Part shown: positions 1-12,900 of the stretch, piece by piece
Layout: every line of letters begins with the position of its first letter
Position numbering within the stretch: the stretch's first letter is position 1
NCBI GenBank assembly: GCA_903813345.2
Contig: CAIIXF020000006.1
Location: forward strand, 7,180,989-7,244,988
Direction of reading: 5' to 3'
DNA: 64,000 nt
DNA from: Owenia fusiformis
Taxonomy: Eukaryota > Annelida > Polychaeta > Sabellida > Oweniidae
Position numbers and translations under genes: made by a program
The notes under the pieces: generated by a model
The model's database searches: none
Told to the model about the DNA's origin: nothing
Seen by the model: the letters and a program-made list of their open reading frames with translations, nothing else

Positions 1-924
1 TTCTCGCTTATTTATGAACCGATTTACTTAATTTTTTCGGCAAAAAACATGGGAGGATTTAGATTTAGATTAAGATTTATGAACTTTATTACACATTCAT
101 ACCCATAAAAGGTTAAGTGTACACAAAGTAAACACTAATTTTACAATATATCAATACAACAGAAAACAGTACATATAACAACACACAAAATTAACACTTC
201 ATAATAAATAAATAAGTAAATAAATGAACAAATAAATAAATTTTGGGAGGATGAATGCTATGCATTGGTATGAATTGTGGCTAATTAGAAGATATGAGTG
301 ACCTCTAAAAGTTGGTTTGAAATAAATTCACAAATTTTGGAACAAAAAGTCTATCAAAAACCACTTTTTGAAATTTATAAAAAAGGTTTCACATATCACG
401 CTTTGATAACATTGGGTAAGACTACAATATAAGCCAAAGTGGTTTAAACTTTATATGGGGCCTTCAGAGTGGCGACAAAAAGATTGTATGCCTATTGCCT
501 GTTACCATATTTAAAGTGCCAACAAAGAATTGTCTTGAAATGAACTATGAACTTTTCAGCTTTGATTGAAAATTAATCTGGTATGCCAGTTTAGCAAATA
601 GGAAGAGTGTGAAATATTGGAAGAAACTTCTCAAAAAGCATGACAATGTTTCCCCTACACATTCTAATATTTATTATTAGAATGCCTAAATTCGTGAGGG
701 AGTTGGCAACTTTTTAAAGGATTATCATGGAATTGATATTTTATATAAGAAAATAGGCATGAATGTGATATTGAAGAATTTTGTAAAATTGACAATATTT
801 CAGAAAGTTACTTTTTATTATTCAGTTTTTATTGCTTCGATGTGCTAGTTGTTTTTTATAATGAAAAGAATAAACTGCTTCAGGAAAAAGTAAACAAATG
901 CTAAAACCTAATTAAACATGTAAC
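1..924. other. AT-rich non-coding DNA, no gene seen
   Basis: No long open frame, splice-flanked exon or clear repeat is visible here. It lies upstream of the zinc-finger coding exon at 1714, so it is probably intron or 5' flank of that gene. The gene's first exon may lie in this stretch or outside the window. Confidence 0.5.
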
Positions 925-926
925 TA

Positions 927-1393
927 CAGGGTGGTCCAAAAAAAATTGGAACATTTGATAATTGAATTCGTTATTTTTCCTCTAAAATGCACCAAACTTT
1001 TACTGAGTATTGTTCAGTCACTTATTTATCTGATGTAAAGTTTATAGATGAAAACAACAAAGTTTATGCATTAAACTAGGCAATGTTTGATATGACCCCT
1101 TTTCTCCTGAATTACAAGTTCAAGCCTCGCAATCATTATGTTCATTTAAAGCTTTGAAATAAAGAATACTTGAAAAAGTAGCGGCGAAATTGACAAGTGT
1201 ATATTTAAGAAAAGGGGGTCCTATGAAACATTGACTAGTTTAATGCATTAACTTTGTGGTTTTCACCTATAAACTTTACATCAGATAAATATAGTAAGTG
1301 ACTGAACCATGCTCAGTAAAAAGGTGCATTTTAGAGGAAAAATAAAGGTTTTGTGTTCAATTAACAAATGTTCCAATTTTTTGGATCACCCTG
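927..1393. mobile_element. Palindromic mariner-type MITE (467 bp)
   Basis: The two ends are inverted copies: CAGGGTGGTCCAAAA at the left, and its near-perfect complement at the right ending in CACCCTG. TA dinucleotides flank both ends (925-926 and 1394-1395), as expected for Tc1/mariner target duplications. The inversion continues inward, for example in the block ATCTGATGTAAAGTTTATAG and its complement near 1270-1290, so almost the whole element is one hairpin. It has no transposase frame. It sits upstream of the zinc-finger coding exon, probably in an intron. Confidence 0.8.
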
Positions 1394-1713
1394 TATAGTG
1401 TATAGTCAGTTAATTGCAAAATGTCTTGATATTTCTGGATGGGAAATAACATGGAGCTTATATGGATAAAAGTGATCTTGATGTGATTTCAAAGAAAATA
1501 AAAGTATCAATGCCAATGACTAGTCAACAAACATCATTTAAATAAGATATCATGAACATAATGAGGTTTTCAAATTCTTTTAATAATCCAGAGACAACTG
1601 TATATCTGATAGTAGGTTTACTGACTTGTTCCTCGGAGTGCACTTTACTTAAAAATTTATAAAGTTTACTATAGATTGAACATTCTATTAAGCTTTTTTA
1701 TTTGTTATTCCAG

Positions 1714-4067
1714 CTGATATGGATGGTGTTAAGATTAAGCTGGAAAAGATTGATGATGGTTACCATGATAGCAGTTCCTATGGCGGCACAATACCTGCAA
1801 CCATGACAACCAGCCAAATGATAAAGAATGAGACAATGGATACAAATATATATGAAGCTCAGAATCCCCATATCAACAGTTCCACACTGTTGAATATACA
1901 TCGTCACCTAGGGATGAAATATCGGAGAGCTAGGACGCCCCCTGGTACAAATGCGCATAGTAAACCAACATGTGTAAACTGCAAAGAAAGTTTCAACACT
2001 CATAAGGAATTCATCAGTCACAAACTCGGCTATCTGAACTGCTCTAAATACTGTTACATTTGTAGAAGTGAAATAAAACATGTAACCATGGCAACACATC
2101 TCGAGGAATTCCATCCGCTAACTGCTAAATGTCTCGATAAATTAAAAAGAACCCTCCACAAGCATGTAACCGATAATGTGACCTGCAGATTATGTGATAT
2201 TAGTTTTTCACATGACCAAGATATGGAGCGACATTTTGGAAGTGCCAGTCATATTGATAAAATGAAAGTTGCCGAGGACGTGTATATTTGTAAATCCTGT
2301 CAACAGACATTCACGGAACAAGACGCATATGCAATGCATATGTTATCTGTTGCACAGAACGGCACATGCAAAAACATCAAATCTGAACTCCAACAAACTG
2401 TACATATTAAACCACTTGATAAAATTCAAAATCCTACTTCAAAAGCCAATACAAAATATGAAAAGGAAGCAGCAAAGCCAAATATGAGTAACAATGAACA
2501 AGCAGCCAAGATCAAACAGGCTTTGGTATTTGCAATTCAACAAAGAAATGACACAAATAAAACACCAGAATGTGTTCCAAGAGTGGGAACTTCAATCTGC
2601 ATGTACTGTGGAAAACAAGTTCCCATTCAAGAATCAGTTGAACATAACAAGGTATGTAAGACTTTATATACTGTGAAGGCCTCAATGCAACAACAACATA
2701 AGAACCAAACACTAAACACGGCAGTAAACGCTGCTTATGTGTGCACAGTCTGTAAGCAATCATTTTCATGTAAGGATTCACTGGCGATGCATGTCCTGAT
2801 GCACGTCAAACAGGAAGTAGATGCTTCAAAAGCTGCCCGCGATTCAAGCACTTCTGGTAAATATGGAAAACAAATGCTGAAACATGTTTATAACATTCAG
2901 CGTTATAGGTGTCGTAAATGTAGCCAGGCATTTGGTACTCAAGATGAACTGGCAATGCATATGATGTCACAAGCAAATGATCCTCTACACAATGGAGAAC
3001 AGTCAAGCCCAGGAGCAAAATTAACAAGGAGTTCAGGAAAGCAATCTCTTCAAAGAACAAGCTTGAACTCACCAGTTCTTGTCCCAAAAACAAGCCTCAA
3101 CTCATCTATTCAGCCACAGGGCTCAACTGGACAGGTTGGCTGGAGAGCTTCTCTTGTACTTCACAAATCAAATTCTCAATTTCCCCCCTCCCACCCCATA
3201 CTTCCCAAAGAGCAACCAATGAATGAACATAAACATATTGACCATACACGTGAGTGCCACAGTGAAGGCAACATAGATACCAGTCAACCAACTGCCGCAG
3301 CCATTAAACGTAAAGCACATAGCTTGGATTGTGATGCACCTCCTACTAAACAGATCAAGTCTATAGAACAGGGCCTAAATGATCTGAGACCTAGTTCAGT
3401 GTCCAATACACCCCAGTCACCAATTTTCAAACATGGGACAAATTTTATGGGACTTATCTGTTACTTATGTGGAACACAATTTAGAGACTATCAAAAATTA
3501 CGGGACCATATTTACAGAGGACAACCATGTACACCAGCGTCAGATAACCAAGGTTTGACGGAGAGACCCAGGTCTAACCAATCAGGCGCTACATTATATT
3601 CAAACCAGTCAAATCATGATGATACACCGCTGAGTGGATCTCTGATTTTAGAACCTGTTGACTTAACAAAGACTGATACATCTGAAGAGTTAGAACATGT
3701 ACGTCTTGCTCTAGATGAGTATATGAAGAGACAAAATGACAATGCTACTGATCCCATCACAAAAACTAGAATCAAAACAGAAAAAGTGGAGACACATATT
3801 GACAATAATTCAAATCATGCCAAAAATGTCCAAATTGCTTCAAAAGATAATTCTGGAGAAAAGGACGATGTTTTACAATTTGTGCTGTCGAATCAGGATT
3901 CCTTGCACATGTGTCCCCATTGTAAGATTATATTTGTTGATCAAACTATTTTTCAATTACATATGGGGCTTCATAATCATAACAAACCTTGGCAGTGTAA
4001 CATTTGTGGAACTCTGACCAGTGGAGTCCACGAGTTTGCCTGTCATGTCGTTCACTTAAAAAAATAA
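1714..4067 (+). CDS. Zinc-finger transcription regulator with Ikaros/Hunchback-type C-terminal finger pair
   Basis: The reading frame is 782 codons, ATG at 1719 to TAA ending at 4067. A strong acceptor (TTATTCCAG, ending at 1713) precedes it by 5 nt, so a 5' exon lies upstream. About ten C2H2 or C2HC fingers are scattered through it; a classic one spans residues 342-362. The last two (732-778, CPHC...H-x4-H then CNIC...H-x4-H) resemble the paired dimerisation fingers of Ikaros and Hunchback. PVDLT at 646-650 fits the CtBP-binding consensus PxDLS/T. Psi-K-x-E SUMO-type sites centre on K7, K36, K221, K364 and K686. The middle is Ser/Gln-rich and probably disordered. I infer a nuclear DNA-binding repressor. 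I do not recognise a named orthologue, and the frame could extend into an upstream exon because GAT precedes the ATG in frame. Confidence 0.85.
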
Positions 4068-4192
4068 TGTATTGCAAAACTTATCAAAGTACAACTACTG
4101 GTAAATATCTTAAATAATTAGGGAAGTGAAGAAAACTATTCTATTGTAATGATATAATATCTGTGATCAGTGAAATCATTATTTTTGTTGTA

Positions 4193-4202
4193 AATAAATA
4201 AA
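4193..4202 (+). terminator. Overlapping poly(A) signals of the zinc-finger gene
   Basis: Two overlapping AATAAA hexamers (4193-4198 and 4197-4202) lie about 130 nt after the stop codon. They give a short 3' UTR. Confidence 0.6.
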
Positions 4203-7147
4203 AGATTATAAATTATTATTTTTTCATGGAAAATGGAAAAGAATCATTGAATTATATTAAAAAATAAATAAAAAGTAGCGTTATTTTCACATTATTTCTC
4301 ATCACCAAGGCAGTTCTTAAAAAACTGAAAAGCATTGATGTGGTTTGGCAGTTTAATAATTGGAGGGTACCCCATCATTCTTAGATGTACTCTAAGATTA
4401 TGATGCAGTAATGACCAACCTACCAACCTTGGATGTCAATTAATGTGATTGATGAGAACACACCTATGTGTATCCAAGGAAACTGACATAAACATAAATG
4501 ATATACCTTCATCTCTATAAATATTTGGCATCCTAATTGGTAAAAGGTAATGAATAATAAATGTATCCTTCTTCGGTTAACAATAAGTTGACAAGGAGCA
4601 GGATTTTGATATAATTATTGGTACATTTTCTTATTGTTTTTTACAATGCATTTTCAAGCTGTGTTAACATTTTTTTTACATCTATTGCTTATATAATATG
4701 TTAACAGGGAACTGAACTTATGAGATTTTTTCTTGGTAAGTAAATTGGTAAGCTTTTTAATGGATACTATCACAGTATCAAAAAGAGGAAAAGCCCTATA
4801 ATTGATATCATAAAATAATTCAAGGTTATAATATACACATACAATATACATGCAGTTCATTAGATTTACTGAAATTAATTATTAATGTTGCGTCCATCTG
4901 GTTGTACTTCCAAAAATAACAGACTATTTCAATGTGTCAAATATTTAGTTCATTGTTGTATGTCTGCACACTGCTCAAAATAGATTTCTTATAAATTATT
5001 AAGCATTGACATTACGTAGGCATGCAATGGTTCCCCATTTTATTTCTAATAGAATATAGTATCTAATGTCCATCTATGTGGTATAAGCAATGATACACTT
5101 TACTGGAAGTTTATTTTGACAAAATAAACCTTATTTTTTAATTAGATATTCTTTCTTATGTGTGTTGTATTTAAAAAAACATACTTTTACATTTTGATTA
5201 TATACAAGAAAATTTAAGGAGAAATTTTTGATAAAATTTGATAGAAAACTGAGTGAAGAATAAGGACTGACTAAACAATAGTAAAGCCTGTCTTAGATGA
5301 ATGTGAAAGCCCAGTATCATACTAAAAAGTGCTCAAAGTGAACACTCAGTAAAAGGTGTTCACAAAAACACCCACTATAGAAGTTGGATAAATATGTGTT
5401 GACATGTTAGGGTCATAACAGAAAAAATGATGAATGGAAAAATGACACAGCAAATATGACATTAATTAAATTGGTTACTTTTGATCCCTTTTGATAACCA
5501 TTCTTGTACACCATAGTGAAAATGATTGAATGATAATCACCAAAAATGATTTCTATAATACTAGAAAAGTGTAATAAATTGATATATTTCTCTTCCATAG
5601 CCTAGTATTCCATATTAATTATATGTTTCTCGCATTTCCCCATTACCAGTAATGCCTCGCAAGTTTTGTAGAACGGTTTAAAACAAATTGCAATCAATTT
5701 TCTAGCTGGTACATCTGCCGAAATTCATGAAAAATTCATCATCATAAATATTGAATATCGCCTGGAGTGAGTGTAATAAATATGTATAAATAATAGATGA
5801 AGTAATATGACTACACCCAATACCAATCCCTTTGTCTATGGATCTACTTTGTTTGCCGTAAATACAATTTGTAAATTGTGTATGCTCAATTATTGGTGAA
5901 CATGTATGGTATTGACATATTTCTAGTGTTTTGTGGTATAAAACATGTCTGATTCATGAATGTAATTTTCACAGATTCTGAATTTGACAAGCAATGGGTA
6001 TACATATGAACATTTTTAAATTTAAGTTTAAATATATAACATGTATTGTTAAATCATCCATTATTTATTGTAAAATCATTCATTGTCACCATTGTTTAAG
6101 GTGAGTTCAGTTGAATGAAGTCTGCTTCATTTAATATAACCCATAACTGCCACACTCTGCTTACCTTAAAACATGCATAAGGCCATTAGAAGTAGATTCT
6201 TTGTTTTGTGTCCCCTTGCTTGCACGATTTTGAGTAAATCAGAAAAAACAAACACATCCAAATGGTAGCAATCCCAATGGTCTGAAAGTATCATCGTATT
6301 TCGTTTCATCTGATTCAGAAATGTAAATGATGTAAATGATTCAGAGGTGTAAGATATATGTGTTTGTAATCATTGCTAATTGGTATTTCATCCCTTTTCA
6401 TGCCCATAAGATATATACATTTCCTAGCAAACAAGTTTGTGTTTTTCCTTGAGTTTGTGTTTGTTTTCCTTGTACCCTTACATGATTTGGATTTTGCCAG
6501 GACGCAAAACAAAGAATTTACTTCTTATGGCCTAATTGATCAATTTAAGGAAATAATGAGAAAAGTTCAGATACTTCTTTCCTAATATTTCAAACTGAAA
6601 TATTGTATATTTTAAAACCAATTGAACACTTTTACAATTTTGATTTGAATTTGAGCCATAGTTATAGCAATAATTGTACCTTTCACATATATCACTATTT
6701 TTAACTGTAAAAGGGTCTGTTTTGTGTGTTTCAGTATTGCCTCTTATGCCTCTTTGTAAGATATAAATTTAGTTTGTGTAATCAATGTGTCTCGGAGAAG
6801 TGTGAGCTTCTGTGAAGTTTCTCATCAAAAATTAATGCTGCATTCATAATATGTGAGGAGGCAATTCCCAGGCTCTAATATATAATTGAATCTCCAAGCA
6901 ACCTTTTAGATACGCTTTGGGGCTTGGCACTATAAAACCGTATTTTCTTATAAAACATTAAACCAACTATGTTAAACATTATTTCATAAAGATATGAGGT
7001 CAAAAATACAATACTAAAGAATGGAGTCAGAGAACCATTTTGTGTTGGAATATGAACTTAGCACATTAGCACAATTATCTATAACAGTGAGATTCTGGTT
7101 CAAACCATTAAAATCACATGTTCAACAGAGACACTACTTAACATTTG
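4203..7147. other. Intergenic DNA, no gene seen
   Basis: AT-rich sequence whose only open frames are short and lack splice signals or recognisable motifs. I see no tandem array or paired inverted ends. Confidence 0.5.
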
Positions 7148-7372
7148 TGTAGATGAGGCCAATTTTTGTGTAGGTGAGGCCATTTTGTGTAGATCAGGCC
7201 AATTTTTGTGTAGGGGAGGCCATTTTGTGTAGATCAGGCCAATTTTTGTGTAGGGGAGGCCAGTTTTTGTATTGACCAGTTCTAGCTTAGGTGAGACCAG
7301 GCTTAGTTCAGACAAGGCCAACTTTAATGTAGGTAAGGCCAGTTTTTTGGAACACAAGGTTGGCCTTTCCAC
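7148..7372 (+). repeat. Degenerate ~20/40-bp minisatellite
   Basis: About eleven units of roughly 20 bp, of the form TTTTTGTGTAGNNNAGGCCA, run head to tail. In the centre two half-units alternate (GTAGATCAGGCC and GTAGGGGAGGCC), giving a clear 40-bp period. The units decay toward the right end. Confidence 0.75.
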
Positions 7373-9969
7373 ATTCATCCATTTAGTTGACAAGACAAAT
7401 TTGATGCCAGGCCGGACCTTGAATAAAAAACCAGATAAGAATAGATATTCCCCACTGCTCCGAGGAGGTATATAGATTATTGAGAGAACAGTAATGAATC
7501 CTTTGCTTCATCAAATATTCATTCTCTTCCAATTGAAAATGAAATAAATTTGTATGCGTATATGAATAAATAATGTTGAGGTAATGGATTCAGTATGTAG
7601 ACCTAGCATATGTGTATGATAGATTTCAGCCTTCAGCCACAATATAGCACAAATTGATTTAACATGTAAAAGTAAATGCATGCTGAAAGGATAATTGTTT
7701 TGGGCAAATGTACAAAATGACGTACACTATAGTTGAGGTGTATATTCCACTATGCACAATATGAATGGCTAGAGTACCAGATACAACATGTGCACCTGAG
7801 TTTCAACTTTAATTCTAAGGGTCATTTTATTTCTAGTCCCTAATGTAACAGAAGTGCACAAATTCCATGAAATAGCTTAAAAACACAAATAATTTACAAG
7901 GGGAATGGATCACCTCTGATAAGAGTGGCACAATTGTTCTGTTTCTCTTCAAATCAAGAATTCAAAAAAAATCACATAAAGAGGCAAATTATTCATTAAC
8001 ATCATAAAATATTTACAATTTGGTGATTAACTTCCCACTATCACTCTCTTGGAATCTTAAATATGTGGGAATTAGGAACCTATCACGAATAAGATTGCCT
8101 GATTCGTATGCTTTACAGGATCGTAATTTGATGAACTTAGGTATTTTTATATCCTGGGATAAAAAAGGTCAAATTCTAATGATTTGGATTATAATAAATG
8201 GGTTACATAAGTGATGATGTAATATCTGACTGAGCATACAGAGGAAAAAAATCATATTTTTCCAAAGGATAAAACCTAAAGCAAGACCTGTCTAATCTGA
8301 ACACCTCTCCAAGTGTTTGGATATGGCAGATGTTCGCATTCTGAGTGTTTTTACATGGTAGCCTATAAAAGAATACAAAATTGGGACAAAGTGTTCACAT
8401 TGAGAGGTATTCAGGTCGTCAGATTTTACTAAATATATTTATATAGAACCCCTTCTAGTGAATAACCACTAGGTATATTACATGTCATAGTTATTGACTG
8501 AAAAGGTTCAGAATTGATCATCCGAGTATACACTAAATACACACGTATTTTACTTTATATTATCTTACAGATTATTTATTTTATTTACAATTTATGTACA
8601 TTTATACATGTTTCCTCTACATGTAAGATACACACAAGGAATAGTATGAACATCTGAGACTAACACATGTCATAGATTTAAATCTTAAATAGTAATTACA
8701 ACTATAAGTACGTCTAGATCCTAGAATGTGATGTTCTAATACAATAGATGGTGACAAAACTATATGGAATATTACATTTGATCAACATATGAAATCTTTA
8801 TCATTTCACTTTACAATCCACTTTGCAGGCAAACATTTTTTCAAATCTAGTTTTAAGTGAAAAACATTTATTAATGAGATTATTGCGCCAGTTTGAATGT
8901 AATCATCTCTAGTGTCTATCAGATAAATCTACTAACATTCCATTATTTCCAAAGAATGACAAGGATGGCTTAGTATGGCACAACCTCTTTAAAATTAACA
9001 CCATCACTTTGAAAGTGAAGATGCATTTTAAATGATAAACATATTGAAAGGCTGTAATATTACAAAGTGGAAATGATAGATTTTAGCAGATATCAGATGA
9101 CATTTAATCTAATTACTCCTGTCAATGAAAGATTGATGATTACAATATCAACATTTGAAATATGTCAGCTCTTGTCATACCACTACATCCAATATAAGTC
9201 CCTTGGTCTATGGATCTATATGTATAGTAAAAACTGTACAGTGAAATATGGAACACCTTTGTTAGTGGAACACTTGTCATAGTTCCTCAACCCACTAAGT
9301 GTTAACCAAAGATCTAAAAATGGAACACTTCCTAAATAGAACACTTTTTAGCTGTACCAAAGCTGTTCCACTTAGACAGGTTTTACTGTAACATGGTAAT
9401 GTCTGACATATATCCTAGGGTTTTGATGTAATCTTAGGGTTTTGATATAACCTCAATACAGTATATCTGTCATTTTGGGGATTTGAACCATGGTGTTAAA
9501 TCACTTCTATTTTAATTCCATTACTTATGTTGCAATATTAATCATTACCTACTAGGATACCCTTGTTTACATCCAAGTATCACTTGCTCAAATTTGATAC
9601 ACTTGTCAATAGCAGATGTATCCAATAAATACCAATAAAATTGATTATAATTAACAAATTCGTTGCTATATGTAGTATCTGATCCTTTGATTTTCCTCAT
9701 CTGATTGGTCAATGACAGAAATGTCCCAGCATCCTTGACACCCGGGAATGTGCCAGAAATGAATTTTTTTCATATGATGCCTTATAGAGCAAAAACAGGA
9801 AACTTGTTTATTTGGCAGAAATTACAATTTTTAGGCTTGCAGAATTTTGAAACTTTTCTTTGTGATTGGGTTGAATTGAAATTGTAAATCATTTCTGCCT
9901 ACTTAAATCAACCTAAACATGTTGGGACCTGGTCAAGCAATAGAAAGCTTCCATTTTACAATCAATTGC
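7373..9969. other. Intergenic DNA downstream of the Tectonic gene
   Basis: No supported gene. Convergent between the zinc-finger gene and the last Tectonic exon. It presumably contains the Tectonic 3' UTR, whose poly(A) site I could not place. Confidence 0.4.
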
Positions 9970-12900
9970 TCAATGACAAAAATATACCATTAACACTAAC
10001 AATGTGACACAATATGATGTCCTGGTAAGTGAGGCACTGCTCAAATAATAAAATGGATAAAAGAAGTCATTTGGCAGCTTAGCTGTAACAGAGGGCTTCT
10101 CAGCTATAATTGGTACAGCTGGCTGGGTTGTGTCTATGAAAGCAACTGAGCTGACAACTTCGAAGGTTTGAGTCATATTTGCTGTTGATGGACGGCAGTA
10201 GGGTCCCACACACTGGAAAAACAATAATATCAAATTTTAAATATATTTTAGGACTTTTGGCAAGTTATTTATTTGATATCATAAATTGCTTATTGGCATT
10301 ATACTTAATTCTGTGGGCCTCTCTAAAACTCATACTTTAAGTACAGTGCTTATACAGTATTTGGAAATGCCTCAAATACACCATTTAAGATATAACTAAA
10401 ACCTATGTTTCAACTTATCAAATATTTTTATTCATATTTATGAGGCATTCTGTAAAAAATTGATTTAAATGCTAAGTTGATATAGCACTGTAATATATGA
10501 ATAAAAGAGTCCACAATGAAAAGATGTCACTGTTTTTCTGATTCATTAACCAACTTAACTAAACTGTTGTTTAAACCTTTACTTAAAATTGATCAATTTC
10601 CCCTAAACATTTATGCACCATCAATAAGAGACATATACTTGCCGTCAGAATAAGTTTTAATATCCAATCAAAAAAAAGTAAATAAAATCAGTGGGCTCAC
10701 AAGACAATGTTTACTTAAAGGCCATTTTTCAAAGAGGTCAAGTTGCAAAAGAAGTTCAAACATATTACAAAACCAGGTCAAATTGCACAAGTATTGTAGT
10801 TACAATTCCATTCCATGTGAGCTAAAAGGCTTAAAATGTACAAGTAAATGATCATTCTAAAGCTGCTCTTTTTTAATGCATCATTAATTAAGTACTAATG
10901 TTTTTCCATTAAAAAAGTATTTCATTTAGTTAACTTTGTATATGCAAAAGCTGACCTAAATGGTATATGCATACTCTAGGGTAAAAATAAGTTTATTTAG
11001 ACTCCGGTTTGCACAACTTAACACTTTTTTATTGATTGTTGGTTGTTTGCTGTTAAGGTTTAGATGTCACTATAACCTGAATGAATCATACTATTTAAGA
11101 ACTTCTCAGAACTGATCAACATAAAACAAACAGGAAAACAGTTTCATTTTAGTGATCATATACAACCAATCTAGATGATAACGTTTAAAATGCCATCAAT
11201 GATTAACTAAAATTAAGAAGCCATCGATAATAAAACATACTTGACATACACATAAAACATATGCAGCACTAGATGTCATCAAAGACTAGTATCAAAGTCC
11301 AAATTGAAAAATGGCTTCAAATGTCGATGATCATTATAAGGCTGGTCTCACTTGTGCGCTGTGTCGGGACATTCTAACTGACCCAAGGACATTGCCTTGC
11401 TTACATCCATACTGCCTGACGTGTCTTAAAGGCCTCGTTGAGAAGAGTGGCCTTACAGGAGGAAGCTTTAATTGCCCTGAATGCCGCCACGTATGTTATG
11501 TACCACAACAGGGAGTGGGTGAATTCAAGGTGAGCCCTACTATAACATTCTTGTTGGATGCCTATAAGGACAGTAATCAGACCCAAGAGCCAGAATGTTC
11601 AATATGCGAAAGCCATGAGAAACACACCCCTGCAAAAATCCGCTGTTTGGATTGCAACAAGAGATTCTGTGTAGCATGCCGTAAAACTCACGACTTGCTT
11701 TTGCAAGGTCACAAAGTACTTGATATCACAGGTGACAGTGCAAATGATTTGCAAGCAGCCTTTCAAATGGTAAAAGAGCGCACCGTATACTGCAAGATAC
11801 ACCCCACCAAACCCTTAGAATACTACTGTAAAGATGATAAGGCAGCTCTATGCCAGTCTTGTTTTGTGATCAACCATTCTGGTCACCCCTGTGAAGACAT
11901 CAACGAAACAGCTGCCAGGAATATGAAACCCATTGGTGCAGTTATAACTCAGGGGAAAGAACTTATAGACATGTACAACCAGGGAATTCAAAATGCACAG
12001 GCCTATAAATCTAAAATTGAGGATGATATCGAAAATGTCATTGCTAAAATCTACAATGATATGAACATGTTATTTGAAATAGTTCGATCTAAGTACAAGT
12101 CTTTCACAGAGCAGGTGACACACGAGAAGCAAACAAATGTAAAGCAAGTCCTGTCTCACATTGGGCACCTGGAGCTCAATAAAGCTGTAATTGAGAGTCA
12201 AGTCAACAAGTACTGCAATATGGTAGAGCATGGCCACCCAGTAGAAATAGCAGATCTTGCTGAGCAGGCCAATCAGAAGTCAGAAGAGTGGACCAAGCCT
12301 CTTGAGATTGACTTTGATGCAAGAATTGATGTGCAATTTCAAGTTGCAATGTGTTCTGATGCTAAGGCTGAATATGGAAAGGTTATTGTTGAGAAAATCA
12401 TCAATCAGAATATACCTGTAGAGAGGGAACTAAAACCACTGTGTAAACCATCTGTTCAAAAGGTAAAACTTCACAATGAAAACATATGGGGCCTAGTTGG
12501 GACTCCAACTGGTAAATATATTGTTGCAGGAGGGACTAGTAATGCAGTAATGTATGATAACACCTACAAGTTAGAAAAAGATTTTGGTAAGAAATTTATA
12601 GGTGTCACATACACAAAATGTGACAACCTAGCTGTTACCAATAAAACAAATTCAATGAGTATCTTCAAGCCTGATGGTACCCACAAACATGATCTTGTAT
12701 GTGAAAGGTTAGAAACCCTTTGGGGAATAACAATGAACTCAGTTGGTGAATTTGTGGTTTGTGATAGTGAGACAGAAGCAGTGTATTGTGTGGATGCCTC
12801 AACTGGTAGATCCAAACAGCAATCTGTGGCAGGCATGTTTAAGGATCCGACATTTGTTGTATGCAACAGCAAAGATGTGGCTATAATCAGTGATTATTTG

